Source: an uncultured Actinomycetes bacterium (GTDB lineage Bacteria; Actinomycetota; Actinomycetes; Nanopelagicales; Nanopelagicaceae). From it: a stretch of DNA of 23,324 bases. The stretch covers positions 1 through 23,324 of the forward strand of contig CALMJB010000138.1 in assembly GCA_937864205.1 (NCBI GenBank), written 5' to 3'. The notes under the pieces were generated by a model. It was given only the letters and a program-made list of their open reading frames with translations. It did no database searches and was not told where the DNA came from. Every line of letters starts with the position of its first letter. Position 1 is the stretch's first letter. Of this stretch, positions 8,054 to 15,104 are shown in pieces. The translations under genes and the position numbers were made by a program.

Positions 8054-9568
8054 TTAATTATGTGAGACAGCCAACTCTGCCAAAGTAATAAGTGAACGGA
8101 CCGCAATTCCGGTACCGCCAACTGGTGTGTATCCATGTGCAGTTTTCTCATTGTATGCCGGTCCGGCAATATCTAGATGTAACCAAGGAGTTTCAGGTTT
8201 AACAAACTCTTTCAAAAATAGTCCAGCCACCAACATTCCACCCATTCGTTCACCGATATTTGCGATATCGGCAGTCGGTGAATCTAATGAGGCGCGCAAT
8301 TCTTCTGGAAGTGGCATTGGCCAAAACTGTTCACCAGAAATATCTGCAGCCGTTAAAAATAAATCGGAAAAATCTTCATTGTTTGTCATGACTGCACTAG
8401 TTCTTGTGCCAAGGGCAACAACTTGTGCGCCCGTTAATGTTGCGACATCGACTAATCCATCTAATCCACCAGATTTTTCCGCAACTTCAGTAGCTTTTAC
8501 TATTGCGTCAGCTAGTACTAATCGACCTTCTGCATCTGGATTTAAAACTTCAACGGTTTTTCCCCCATAAATTTTTATAACATCACTTGGTCTAGTTGCA
8601 TTATCAGAGACCATATTTTCAGCAAGCGGCGCCCAAGCATCAATCGCAATCGGTAAATTTAATTTAGCAATAGCAATAGTTGCCGCAACAACTGCTGCTG
8701 CACCGCTCATGTCAGATTTCATAGCCTCCATACCTTGGGCAGGTTTAAGGGCTAGTCCACCGGTATCAAAGGTGATTCCTTTACCGACAAATGCATATCG
8801 CTTCAAATTAGGATTCGATTTTGAACTCTTTGAGATTTTTGGCTCGTAGCTTAAGTGCAACATTGCCGGCGGATTTGCCGAACCTTTGCCAACGCCAATG
8901 ATTCCGCCATATCCATTTTTCAATAAATAATCAGATTTGAAAGTTTGCGCTTTTATCGGCAAATCTTTACAGAGTTGAGTGATTCGCAGGCAAAACGATT
9001 CTGGCGTCAAATGTGACGGTGGGGTATTAATTAAATCTCGGACCATTGTGGTTTGTTCGAAAATTACCAATGAACGTTTTATTACTTTATTGACTAGCTC
9101 TGAATCAGTAAACCTTGAAATTACATTAATTTGTAGCAGTGGCGATTTCTTTTCGGCCGCAACTTTGCTAAAGAAATCCATAAATAAATAAGATCCAAGC
9201 AGCGCACCTTCACAGATTGCCGATAAATCGTTGGCAGATTTATGTGGCAGGGCAAAATCTGCTTGTTCTGCGCCAAAGAGAGCTCGAGCAGCGCTGCCGG
9301 CGGCGCGTCGAATTGTTTCATTCGTTACCTTTTTGGCATCGCCTAATCCGGTGAAAACTATTAAGGAATTACTTCGTTTCGGATCTACTAACTTGATTAC
9401 CTCATCATTGGCACCCCGTGCACCGTATTTTTCTAAGGCATCTAGCCAAAATCTTTGGTCGATTTGAACATTGCCACTTTCGATTTTTAGATCCTGACCA
9501 TCTCTTGATAAACCAACAACTAAGTTATTTGTGGCAATCCGGTTTGAGATACTCAAACTAATAGACAA
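8054..9568 (-). CDS. pepA: Leucyl (cytosol) aminopeptidase, M17 family
   Basis: Dinuclear-metal aminopeptidase that removes N-terminal residues from peptides in the cytosol. The 504-residue length fits the M17 family. The C-terminal catalytic domain has VGKGITFDTGGLALKP (metal ligands Lys263 and Asp268, catalytic Lys275), MKSDMSGAA (Asp286) and the signature NPDAEGRLVLADA (Asp345, Glu347, catalytic Arg349). The Pro in place of the commoner Thr in NTDAEGRL is conservative. The start is TTG at 9568 with a purine-rich AAAGAG nine bases upstream; an overlapping ATG in the same leader is out of frame. It is first in the presumed pepA-lpd-sucB-epimerase operon and is divergent from gcvT, as I remember it in M. 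tuberculosis (pepB beside gcvT). Confidence 0.95.
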   Translation of the reverse strand: MSISLSISNRIATNNLVVGLSRDGQDLKIESGNVQIDQRFWLDALEKYGARGANDEVIKLVDPKRSNSLIVFTGLGDAKKVTNETIRRAAGSAARALFGAEQADFALPHKSANDLSAICEGALLGSYLFMDFFSKVAAEKKSPLLQINVISRFTDSELVNKVIKRSLVIFEQTTMVRDLINTPPSHLTPESFCLRITQLCKDLPIKAQTFKSDYLLKNGYGGIIGVGKGSANPPAMLHLSYEPKISKSSKSNPNLKRYAFVGKGITFDTGGLALKPAQGMEAMKSDMSGAAAVVAATIAIAKLNLPIAIDAWAPLAENMVSDNATRPSDVIKIYGGKTVEVLNPDAEGRLVLADAIVKATEVAEKSGGLDGLVDVATLTGAQVVALGTRTSAVMTNNEDFSDLFLTAADISGEQFWPMPLPEELRASLDSPTADIANIGERMGGMLVAGLFLKEFVKPETPWLHLDIAGPAYNEKTAHGYTPVGGTGIAVRSLITLAELAVSHN

Positions 9569-9590
9569 TTTTTCATACTCTTTCTATAGA
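9562..9590 (+). promoter_or_regulatory. Predicted sigma70-type promoter for gcvT; palindromic -10 may also serve pepA
   Basis: TAGACA (9562-9567), a 17-bp spacer, then TATAGA (9585-9590), a good match to the vegetative consensus. Transcription would start near 9597, about 17 nt before the gcvT ATG. The -10 lies in the perfect 10-bp palindrome TTCTATAGAA (9582-9591), so the same TATAGA is also readable on the minus strand (9588-9583), correctly placed to give a short pepA leader. The minus-strand -35 is poor. The plus-strand -35 overlaps the first pepA codons. Confidence 0.5.
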
Positions 9591-9613
9591 AGAAGAGATA
9601 GGTTATCTTATTG

Positions 9614-10747
9614 ATGACAATGAAAAAAACGCCAGTCTTTGAATGGCACTCAAGTAATTCGGCAAAGATTGCCGACTTCGGTGGCTGGCAGATGCCGATC
9701 GAATATCCCAGTGGCGTATTAGCAGAGCATGCTGCGGTACGCAATTTCGTTGGATTATTTGATGTTTCACATTTGGGCAAAATTTCCATCAAAGGTTCAG
9801 GTGCATTGCCGTTTTTAAATACGCAATTAACCAATGATTTGAATAAATTAGCCGATGGATTTGCTCAATATAACTTGATTTGTAATACAGATGGCGGCGC
9901 AATTGATGACTTAATTGCTTACAAAAACTCAGAGGCAGATTTTCTCTTGATTCCAAATGCGGCAAACTGTGCCAAAGTATTTGAAGTATTAAAACATTCA
10001 GCTGTTACTAAATCAGAATTCTCAAATTTAGAAATTAAAAATGAGCATGAGACATACTGTGTATTTGCAGTCCAAGGACCAGCCAGCCAAAAGGTTGTTG
10101 AAAGTCTCGGTCCGATTCCAAAACTTGAATTCACACAATTTACTAAGTTCAAATCTTCACAGTATGGTCAATTTGGTGAGTTAATAATCTGCAGAACTGG
10201 GTACACCGGTGAATTCGGATATGAGATTTTGGTCGGATGGAATCAGGGACTATCACTTTGGCAGTTTTTAGTTGAGCAAATTAAGAATCAAGGTGGTCTA
10301 GTTTGTGGTTTAGGAGCTCGCGATACGTTGCGAACCGAAATGGGATATCCACTACATGGACATGAACTATCCGAACAAATTTCTCCACTTTCCGCCGGTT
10401 TGAAATGGGCGGTGAGTTTGAAAAAGAGTGAATTTTTAGGATCAAATGCTTTATTGCGGGAGAGCGAACAAGGTAGTTACAAAAAATTAGTAGGTTTGAA
10501 AATTCTAGATCGCGGGATTGCCCGAAATCAGATGCCCGTCTTTGATGAGAAATCAAATTTAATTGGTCAAGTAACCAGCGGAACATTCTCGCCAACTTTA
10601 AAGACCGCTATAGCACTAGCACTTATTGATGCCAAAGCCGCAATTGACCTAGAAAAAGTAATGATTGAAGTGCGCGGCAAAATGGTTGGTGCGCAAATCG
10701 TCAAACTTCCGTTTGTACCGGCAAAAGTCCGTTCTGGATCTAATTAA
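9614..10747 (+). CDS. gcvT: Aminomethyltransferase, T-protein of the glycine cleavage system
   Basis: Tetrahydrofolate-dependent enzyme that takes the aminomethyl group from lipoylated H-protein, releases ammonia and makes 5,10-methylene-THF. Family motifs in order: FGGWQMPIEYPSGVLAEHAAVR (from residue 22), GLFDVSHLGKI, NTDGGAIDDLIAY (the conserved Asp98-Asp99), RTGYTGEFGYEI, and GLGARDTLRTEMGYPLHGHEL. At 377 residues it is a normal length. The start is uncertain among TTG 9611, ATG 9614 and ATG 9620; AGG at 9600-9602 fits the first two best. gcvH and gcvP are not in the window. The 3' end is 7 bp from the convergent ECF S-component gene. Confidence 0.95.
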   Translation: MTMKKTPVFEWHSSNSAKIADFGGWQMPIEYPSGVLAEHAAVRNFVGLFDVSHLGKISIKGSGALPFLNTQLTNDLNKLADGFAQYNLICNTDGGAIDDLIAYKNSEADFLLIPNAANCAKVFEVLKHSAVTKSEFSNLEIKNEHETYCVFAVQGPASQKVVESLGPIPKLEFTQFTKFKSSQYGQFGELIICRTGYTGEFGYEILVGWNQGLSLWQFLVEQIKNQGGLVCGLGARDTLRTEMGYPLHGHELSEQISPLSAGLKWAVSLKKSEFLGSNALLRESEQGSYKKLVGLKILDRGIARNQMPVFDEKSNLIGQVTSGTFSPTLKTAIALALIDAKAAIDLEKVMIEVRGKMVGAQIVKLPFVPAKVRSGSN

Positions 10748-10754
10748 TTTTTGC

Positions 10755-11534
10755 TTAATTTAACTGCAAGCGAATTGCAGTTCGCTGTAATGAAGAAATC
10801 AATAAATTTCCTGAGAAAAAAATCAATGCCGCGGTCAAAATTGCGCGAGGTACATCCCATGCTAGCGAAGTTGTGAAATGAAAGAACAGGAAATGTTTTA
10901 GATTTTCATAGGCACTCTGATTGAGTGAAAATGCAATTTGGGATTGGCTACCAAGAAGCCAAGGCCATAACTGTAAATCCATCAAAAGACCAAATAAAAA
11001 ACTTGCAAAAATTGAATATGGAATTAGAACTAATCGAACATAATTTAATTTGGTAATTTTCTTAATTAATCCAGCTCCAGCCGTTATCCAGCCTGCGGCC
11101 AGCATTTGAAATGGTAGCCATGGTCCAAAACCGCCGATGAATATGCCTGAAACAAGTAGCGCCAGATTTCCAAACAAGAATCCGAATTTTGAACCAAATA
11201 TAAAACCAACAATTATTAAGAGGAACCAAATTGGTTCGATGCCAACCGCACCTGCCCCTAAAAATCTCATCACGCACGCCAACGCAATCAGCACTCCAAG
11301 CAGTGCGACGCGCTTGCTTACTAAATTTGATTTTGCGATTGCTGAATCTGAATCTTTTAAAAAAATTAGAAAAGCTATTGGCAGAATAATGAGACTCCAC
11401 CACTTTGAGTCTGCCGCGTTGAAAAGTTTTCGAAATTGTTCATTGTGCAAAGTCGGAATTAAGAAGGGCCAAAAAAATGCAAAAACTCCAAGTAGATTCA
11501 GGGCAATTAACGGCAGATACCGGTTTCGTAACAT
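10755..11534 (-). CDS. ECF transporter substrate-binding (S) component, probably for cobalamin
   Basis: Membrane protein of 259 residues, strongly hydrophobic throughout. The core from about residue 72 (SKRVALLGVLIALACVMRFLG) through GIEPIWFLLIIVGFIFG, GIFIGGFGPWLPFQMLAAGW and the C-terminal helices fits an ECF S component, which binds a vitamin and is energised by EcfA and EcfT. About 65 N-terminal residues with two extra helices (VFAFFWPFLIP, WWSLIILPIAFLIFL) precede the core; I recall the same extension in actinobacterial members of this subfamily. It starts 5 bp after the ATPase gene and closes the four-gene operon. The substrate is inferred from the cobalamin riboswitch at the operon's head; the protein sequence alone does not show it. 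Confidence 0.85.
   Translation of the reverse strand: MLRNRYLPLIALNLLGVFAFFWPFLIPTLHNEQFRKLFNAADSKWWSLIILPIAFLIFLKDSDSAIAKSNLVSKRVALLGVLIALACVMRFLGAGAVGIEPIWFLLIIVGFIFGSKFGFLFGNLALLVSGIFIGGFGPWLPFQMLAAGWITAGAGLIKKITKLNYVRLVLIPYSIFASFLFGLLMDLQLWPWLLGSQSQIAFSLNQSAYENLKHFLFFHFTTSLAWDVPRAILTAALIFFSGNLLISSLQRTAIRLQLN
10762..10782. terminator. Hairpin at the gcvT / ECF S-component junction (possible terminator)
   Basis: A perfect inverted repeat, AACTGCAA - GCGAA - TTGCAGTT, gives an 8-bp stem with a 5-nt loop, 15 bp after the gcvT stop and inside the last codons of the convergent S-component gene. An alternative stem, AGCGAA - N6 - TTCGCT (10769-10786), overlaps it. No U-tract follows on the gcvT strand, so intrinsic termination is doubtful; the convergent placement is the main reason for the call. 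Confidence 0.3.
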
Positions 11535-11539
11535 AATTT

Positions 11540-13162
11540 TTAACTTACCTGAGCTTCCAGCACGTCATTTACGGTCAACCACTTCTGATTCGGGAAAAGT
11601 TTCGCAACGGTCGGCGCGAATGCCGGTGAACTAGTTAGCAAAGTTCGGACATCTTCATCTGCAATTAATTCGCCATCTGAAATCAACAAAGCTCGGTTTG
11701 CTACTTGGGCAATTAATTCCACGTCATGTGATGCAATAAGTGTTAATCCGCCAGCTAATTGATGTGATTTCAATATTTCTACTAATTTACTTTTGGTTTG
11801 GTAATCGACTCCGCGGGTGGGTTCATCCAAAATAAGTATTTTTGGATTTGTCGCCAGCACGATTGCCAGCACCAAAATCAATTTTTGTCCCTCAGATAAA
11901 TCGCGAGGATGTTGATTTGGATTTAGATTTGTTAAAAATTGCGAGGCCAAAGTAAATGTTGTGCCCTCAGTAAGGGCATTTTGTTGATCAACCAATTTAC
12001 ATTCAGCTGCAACAGTTTTACTGATAAGCAGATCAGAAGGTTGTTGCGGAACATATCCAAACACCTTAGTTATTTCATGTGGCTTAATTTCTTTTGGGTC
12101 TTTACCAAGAACTTCTACCTTGCCCGAAACTTGCTTACTTAATCCACAGATTGTTTTAAGCAAAGTTGATTTACCAGCGCCATTTCTTCCCAATATTCCA
12201 ATAGTTTCGCCGCAAAAACCTTGAAAATTAAAATCTGTTAACACCGTTAATGCTTGATACGAAACCGATAAGTTTTCGGTTTTTACTATTAATTCAGGAT
12301 TGGATTGCGATCGATTTTGCGGATTGATTCTTGATTGCCTTAGGCGACGAGAAAATTTATCAGCGTAATTAGATTCCCACTTACGACGAAACTCTCTTAC
12401 GGTTGTGGGAAGCTCGGTCATGCCAAAAGATTTTGCCAACTTTATTAACGGCGGATTTAATTCAGATTTTCCAAGGACATTTTGAACATCTCCGGTGGTA
12501 ACACTGCCATCGCCATTTACTTGAATGACTCGATCAACAAACTGAATTACTCGCTCTAATCGATGTTCGGTGATTATTACCGTTAAACCCAAATCTGAAA
12601 CCAGGCGATTTATGATTGCCAAAATTTCTTCAGCGGCTAGGGGATCTAGTGCACTAGTTGGCTCATCTAGTAATAACATTTTTGGTTGCATCGCAAGTGC
12701 GCAAGCAAGGGCAACCCGTTGCTGTTCACCGCCGGAAAGTGCGTGCAACTTACGATTTCTTATCTTTTCTAAACCAAGTAAATCAATTACTTCATTTAAT
12801 CGTTGTTTGATTTGTGCACTTGGTACTTCATTTAATTCGAGTGTAAATACGATTTCAGATTCAACATCATCGGTGATAAAACTATTGATCGGATTTTGCC
12901 CAACTATTCCGATTAATTTAGAGAGTGCTCCGGGCTTTAAAGTGGCAGTAGATATTCCTTCAATCAAAATCTCGCCCGACAAAATACCGGCGGTATGGTG
13001 CGGAATCAACCCGTTTACTAACTTGATGAAACTGCTTTTGCCGGCTCCGGTTAAGCCTATGACCAACACTAACTCACCTGGTTCAACTCTAAAATTCAAG
13101 TTTTCCAAAATTGTGCGCTGCGAGTTTGGGTAAATTAATGAAACATTATTGAATTCAATCAT
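11540..13162 (-). CDS. ECF transporter ATPase, two fused ABC domains (EcfA-EcfA', CbiO-like)
   Basis: Energy-coupling ATPase of an ECF vitamin importer with both nucleotide-binding domains on one 540-residue chain. Domain 1: Walker A GLTGAGKSS (residues 36-44), signature LSGGE (142-146), Walker B LLLDEP with Glu167, switch His200. Domain 2: Walker A GRNGAGKST (325-333), signature LSEGQ (422-426), Walker B LILDEP with Glu447, switch His479. A polar, Arg-rich linker spans about 255-290. The second signature has Glu instead of Gly at position 3, so the two ATP sites may not be equivalent. Its ATG overlaps the EcfT stop by 4 bp and the S gene follows after 5 bp. Confidence 0.93.
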   Translation of the reverse strand: MIEFNNVSLIYPNSQRTILENLNFRVEPGELVLVIGLTGAGKSSFIKLVNGLIPHHTAGILSGEILIEGISTATLKPGALSKLIGIVGQNPINSFITDDVESEIVFTLELNEVPSAQIKQRLNEVIDLLGLEKIRNRKLHALSGGEQQRVALACALAMQPKMLLLDEPTSALDPLAAEEILAIINRLVSDLGLTVIITEHRLERVIQFVDRVIQVNGDGSVTTGDVQNVLGKSELNPPLIKLAKSFGMTELPTTVREFRRKWESNYADKFSRRLRQSRINPQNRSQSNPELIVKTENLSVSYQALTVLTDFNFQGFCGETIGILGRNGAGKSTLLKTICGLSKQVSGKVEVLGKDPKEIKPHEITKVFGYVPQQPSDLLISKTVAAECKLVDQQNALTEGTTFTLASQFLTNLNPNQHPRDLSEGQKLILVLAIVLATNPKILILDEPTRGVDYQTKSKLVEILKSHQLAGGLTLIASHDVELIAQVANRALLISDGELIADEDVRTLLTSSPAFAPTVAKLFPNQKWLTVNDVLEAQVS

Positions 13163-14073
13163 TTGGCACTTCTTGCAATTTGATTTTTAGATCTGTCAGA
13201 TTCAGTATTTATGTCTAATGCCAAAAGATTATTAATAAAATTTTGATTGCTTTGCCAGATGAAGAAGGTTGAAAATATTGAAATCAAAACTGCACTGATA
13301 AAAATTAAGTTTAGGGTTAGGTCTGTCATGCTTAGCAAAAGTAAAAACATCGCTGCTGCAAGTATTGACAGTTCAGATAAACCCATCTTGATGGCTTTGA
13401 AAGTGGTTGGATTTTGATGATAGCCAAACCCTTTTGATTCAAGGTTTGCCGCTAAATCGATGGCTCGATCGAGACTTTCTTCGATTACGGGAGCAGCAAT
13501 ACTTTGCCAATTTCTAAAGCCAACTCTTTTAATGCCGCGCATTCTTTGCGCAATTTTTATGCGCTGAATTGAAATAATCAATTGCGGAATCAGAGATAGT
13601 GCAATCAGCATGGCGGTGCCAATTGAGCGAAACCTGCGTATGAAAATTCGAATTAGTTGGTTGACTGAGGTGACAGAGGTTGCAAATGCAAATGTCAGCA
13701 GGACTGCGCTAAATTTTATGATTTCAATGCCAACCAGTTGTAAACGCTCGAGGCTAACGGCACCGCCAATCGTTATTCCAGCCAACCAATTCGGCAGTGG
13801 CAAATTTGGCAAAGTGAACAAAATGTTGCCACTTTGTGGAACGCCAATGATTATTCCAAAAATAAGTCGAATGACGGCTGCAAATAATGCAAAATAAATT
13901 GCAATTTGAATGGGATTGGGTTGGTCACTCAGACTTCGGCTTTTTCCTTGTCTAAATCTAAAAAAACTAATAAAAATAATGGTTGAAATTATTAGAATCG
14001 ACAAAGTCGTGGATCGAGATTGCAGAATTGCTAATGCAAATGCCCAAGCCCAGATTGCAATTGGGTGAATCAT
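13159..14073 (-). CDS. ECF transporter transmembrane (T) component, EcfT/CbiQ family
   Basis: Membrane scaffold that couples the ATPase to the S component. It has 304 residues with hydrophobic helices near the N-terminus (1-40), at about 55-80, 95-135, 152-170 and in the C-terminal third (about 228-270). The cytoplasmic coupling region carries both EcfT signatures: AQRMRG (residues 175-180), matching the family's Ala-x-Arg/Arg-Gly motif, and LAANLESKGFG (207-217). It overlaps by 4 bp both the upstream SCO2322-like gene and the downstream ATPase gene, indicating translational coupling. The segment after residue 275 is polar and basic. Confidence 0.9.
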   Translation of the reverse strand: MIHPIAIWAWAFALAILQSRSTTLSILIISTIIFISFFRFRQGKSRSLSDQPNPIQIAIYFALFAAVIRLIFGIIIGVPQSGNILFTLPNLPLPNWLAGITIGGAVSLERLQLVGIEIIKFSAVLLTFAFATSVTSVNQLIRIFIRRFRSIGTAMLIALSLIPQLIISIQRIKIAQRMRGIKRVGFRNWQSIAAPVIEESLDRAIDLAANLESKGFGYHQNPTTFKAIKMGLSELSILAAAMFLLLLSMTDLTLNLIFISAVLISIFSTFFIWQSNQNFINNLLALDINTESDRSKNQIARSAK

Positions 14074-14759
14074 TTACTGCGTTTTTGCCGACGAATCGCC
14101 AAAGCTAAGCCAGTTGCAATTGCGATGCCAGAGACTGCAGCTAAAACTGAAATTACTTCTTGGTTGGTTTCCAGACGTTCACCCATCTTTTCATTTTCAT
14201 TATTTTCTGCATTTGCTTCAGAAGTCGCCGTCGATAAATTCAAATTAACTTCAGGGCTACATTCAGTTTTTGGATAACCATTAAATGCACAAATTAAGCC
14301 AGATTTGTCGGTTCTGACATTGACTGCACTATTTAGAACATCAAGTCCAGTCGATTGTGGCTTAACTAAAACACATTTACTCAAATTAGCTGGAACCGAT
14401 TCACCATCCGGAGCAATCTCTTTTTTCCCAAAATCAATTACCAAAGCCACTCGAATTTGATTATTTGGCTTGGTTACTCCATTACAAATTGAATTGAAAT
14501 CTGCGGCGATATTCGGCTGTGCTGCCGGAATGTCATTTGTACTAAATGAAAATGCCCAACCTTCTACCGCACCATCTGCGAGTTTGGTGGTTGGACCAGT
14601 CATCGCCGCAATCCATTGTGTTGTCGAAGGTGCGGCTTGAAAGTAACCCCAATATCTGTAGCCAGTTTCGGCATTTGCAGAAGAGGAGAGTGATGTGACT
14701 TGTAATAATTGAATGGTAAATAGAAAAAAGAGAGTAAATAATTTAGGTGCGAGCTTCAT
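14070..14759 (-). CDS. SCO2322-like secreted, membrane-anchored protein, first gene of the ECF operon
   Basis: A 229-residue exported protein of unknown function. It has a signal peptide (MKLAPKLF, a hydrophobic stretch, likely cleavage after SSANA at residue 30), an extracytoplasmic domain beginning GYRYWGYFQAAPSTTQW and DGAVEGWAFSFS, four cysteines that could pair, and a C-terminal anchor (about 202-222) followed by RRQKRSK, so the domain faces outward. The YRYWGYF and VEGW pattern is what I remember for the SCO2322 family, which in Streptomyces neighbours the same ECF genes. It has a strong ribosome-binding site (AGGGAAAGGA, 14773-14764) four bases before the ATG, directly downstream of the riboswitch. 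Because it is co-transcribed with and overlaps ecfT, a role in capturing or presenting the vitamin is a reasonable guess, not shown. Confidence 0.75.
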   Translation of the reverse strand: MKLAPKLFTLFFLFTIQLLQVTSLSSSANAETGYRYWGYFQAAPSTTQWIAAMTGPTTKLADGAVEGWAFSFSTNDIPAAQPNIAADFNSICNGVTKPNNQIRVALVIDFGKKEIAPDGESVPANLSKCVLVKPQSTGLDVLNSAVNVRTDKSGLICAFNGYPKTECSPEVNLNLSTATSEANAENNENEKMGERLETNQEVISVLAAVSGIAIATGLALAIRRQKRSK

Positions 14760-14770
14760 GCATTCCTTTC

Positions 14771-14819
14771 CCTGCTTTCGCGACAGGTTTATTGGATTGA
14801 GTTCTAGAGCGTTTCTAGA
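14771..14819 (-). promoter_or_regulatory. Candidate riboswitch expression platform between aptamer and first start codon
   Basis: On the minus strand, TCTAGA - AACGC - TCTAGA (14819-14803) can fold as a 6-bp hairpin and is also an 11-bp-period direct repeat (CTCTAGAA twice). A second small hairpin, CCTG - N9 - CAGG (14787-14771), abuts the ribosome-binding site AGGGAAAGGA. No U-tract follows either, so translational control by hiding the ribosome-binding site is likelier than termination. This is inferred from base pairing only. Confidence 0.35.
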
Positions 14820-14854
14820 GTTGTCAAGTAAGCGAGTTATTGAGCAATTGACTG

Positions 14855-15045
14855 ATTTGGTAGCCCGACTTTTAAAGTGTTTGCTTTAATCACGGTTGCG
14901 CGACAGCGTCGGAATTACACCGACTTCCCCCGACCAATCAAAGTGTTGATCTCAAAACTAAGTCTTCAATATTTAATTGTTATACCGTTGTTATGTAATG
15001 GTTACTACATTTTTAAACTTTGCGTTGCTGAACTATCTACCAATG
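14855..15045 (-). promoter_or_regulatory. Cobalamin (adenosylcobalamin-type) riboswitch
   Basis: Read on the minus strand, this leader holds the cobalamin riboswitch core in order: GGGGGAAGTCGGTG (14931-14918, consensus GGGAAnCCGGUG), a perfect GTCGG/CCGAC stem closed by TGTAATT (14924-14908), GCGCAACCGT (14901-14892, consensus CCGCAACnGU), and the B12-box-like AGTCGGGCTACC (14870-14859). The ends pair through a perfect 7-bp stem, TTGGTAG (15043-15037) with CTACCAA (14863-14857), giving an element of about 190 nt. It lies about 100 nt upstream of the SCO2322-like/ECF operon on the same strand. Cobalamin binding would lower expression of the operon, consistent with a B12 importer. No convincing promoter was found upstream of it. 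Confidence 0.85.
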
Positions 15046-15104
15046 TCGTAGATTTATCAACCCAACACGCATCATCTAGCACTCAAGCGAATAGAGAATA
15101 AAAC

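Larger units (their letters stand above)
14760..15104. other. 345-bp intergenic leader region, the longest gene-free stretch
   Basis: The only non-coding gap above 300 bp. On the minus strand it is taken up by the cobalamin riboswitch and its downstream platform. On the plus strand it must also hold the promoter of the aldo/keto reductase, but I could not find a convincing -35/-10 pair or a strong ribosome-binding site before the ATG at 15105 (only a purine-rich AGAGAATAAAAC). A short plus-strand open frame within it (14877-15101) overlaps the riboswitch and is not considered a gene. Confidence 0.7.

Noticed and set aside
12570..13133. Long open frame antisense to the ECF ATPase
   Set aside because: It mirrors Walker and signature regions and has no own motifs or leader signals.
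14760..14860. Heat-shock type CIRCE or HAIR operator in the TCTAGA region
   Set aside because: The repeat spacing and sequence match neither TTAGCACTC-N9-GAGTGCTAA nor CTTGAGT-N7-ACTCAAG.
14877..15101. Short plus-strand open frame upstream of the aldo/keto reductase
   Set aside because: It lies over the cobalamin riboswitch, has no ribosome-binding site and its product has no protein-like pattern.
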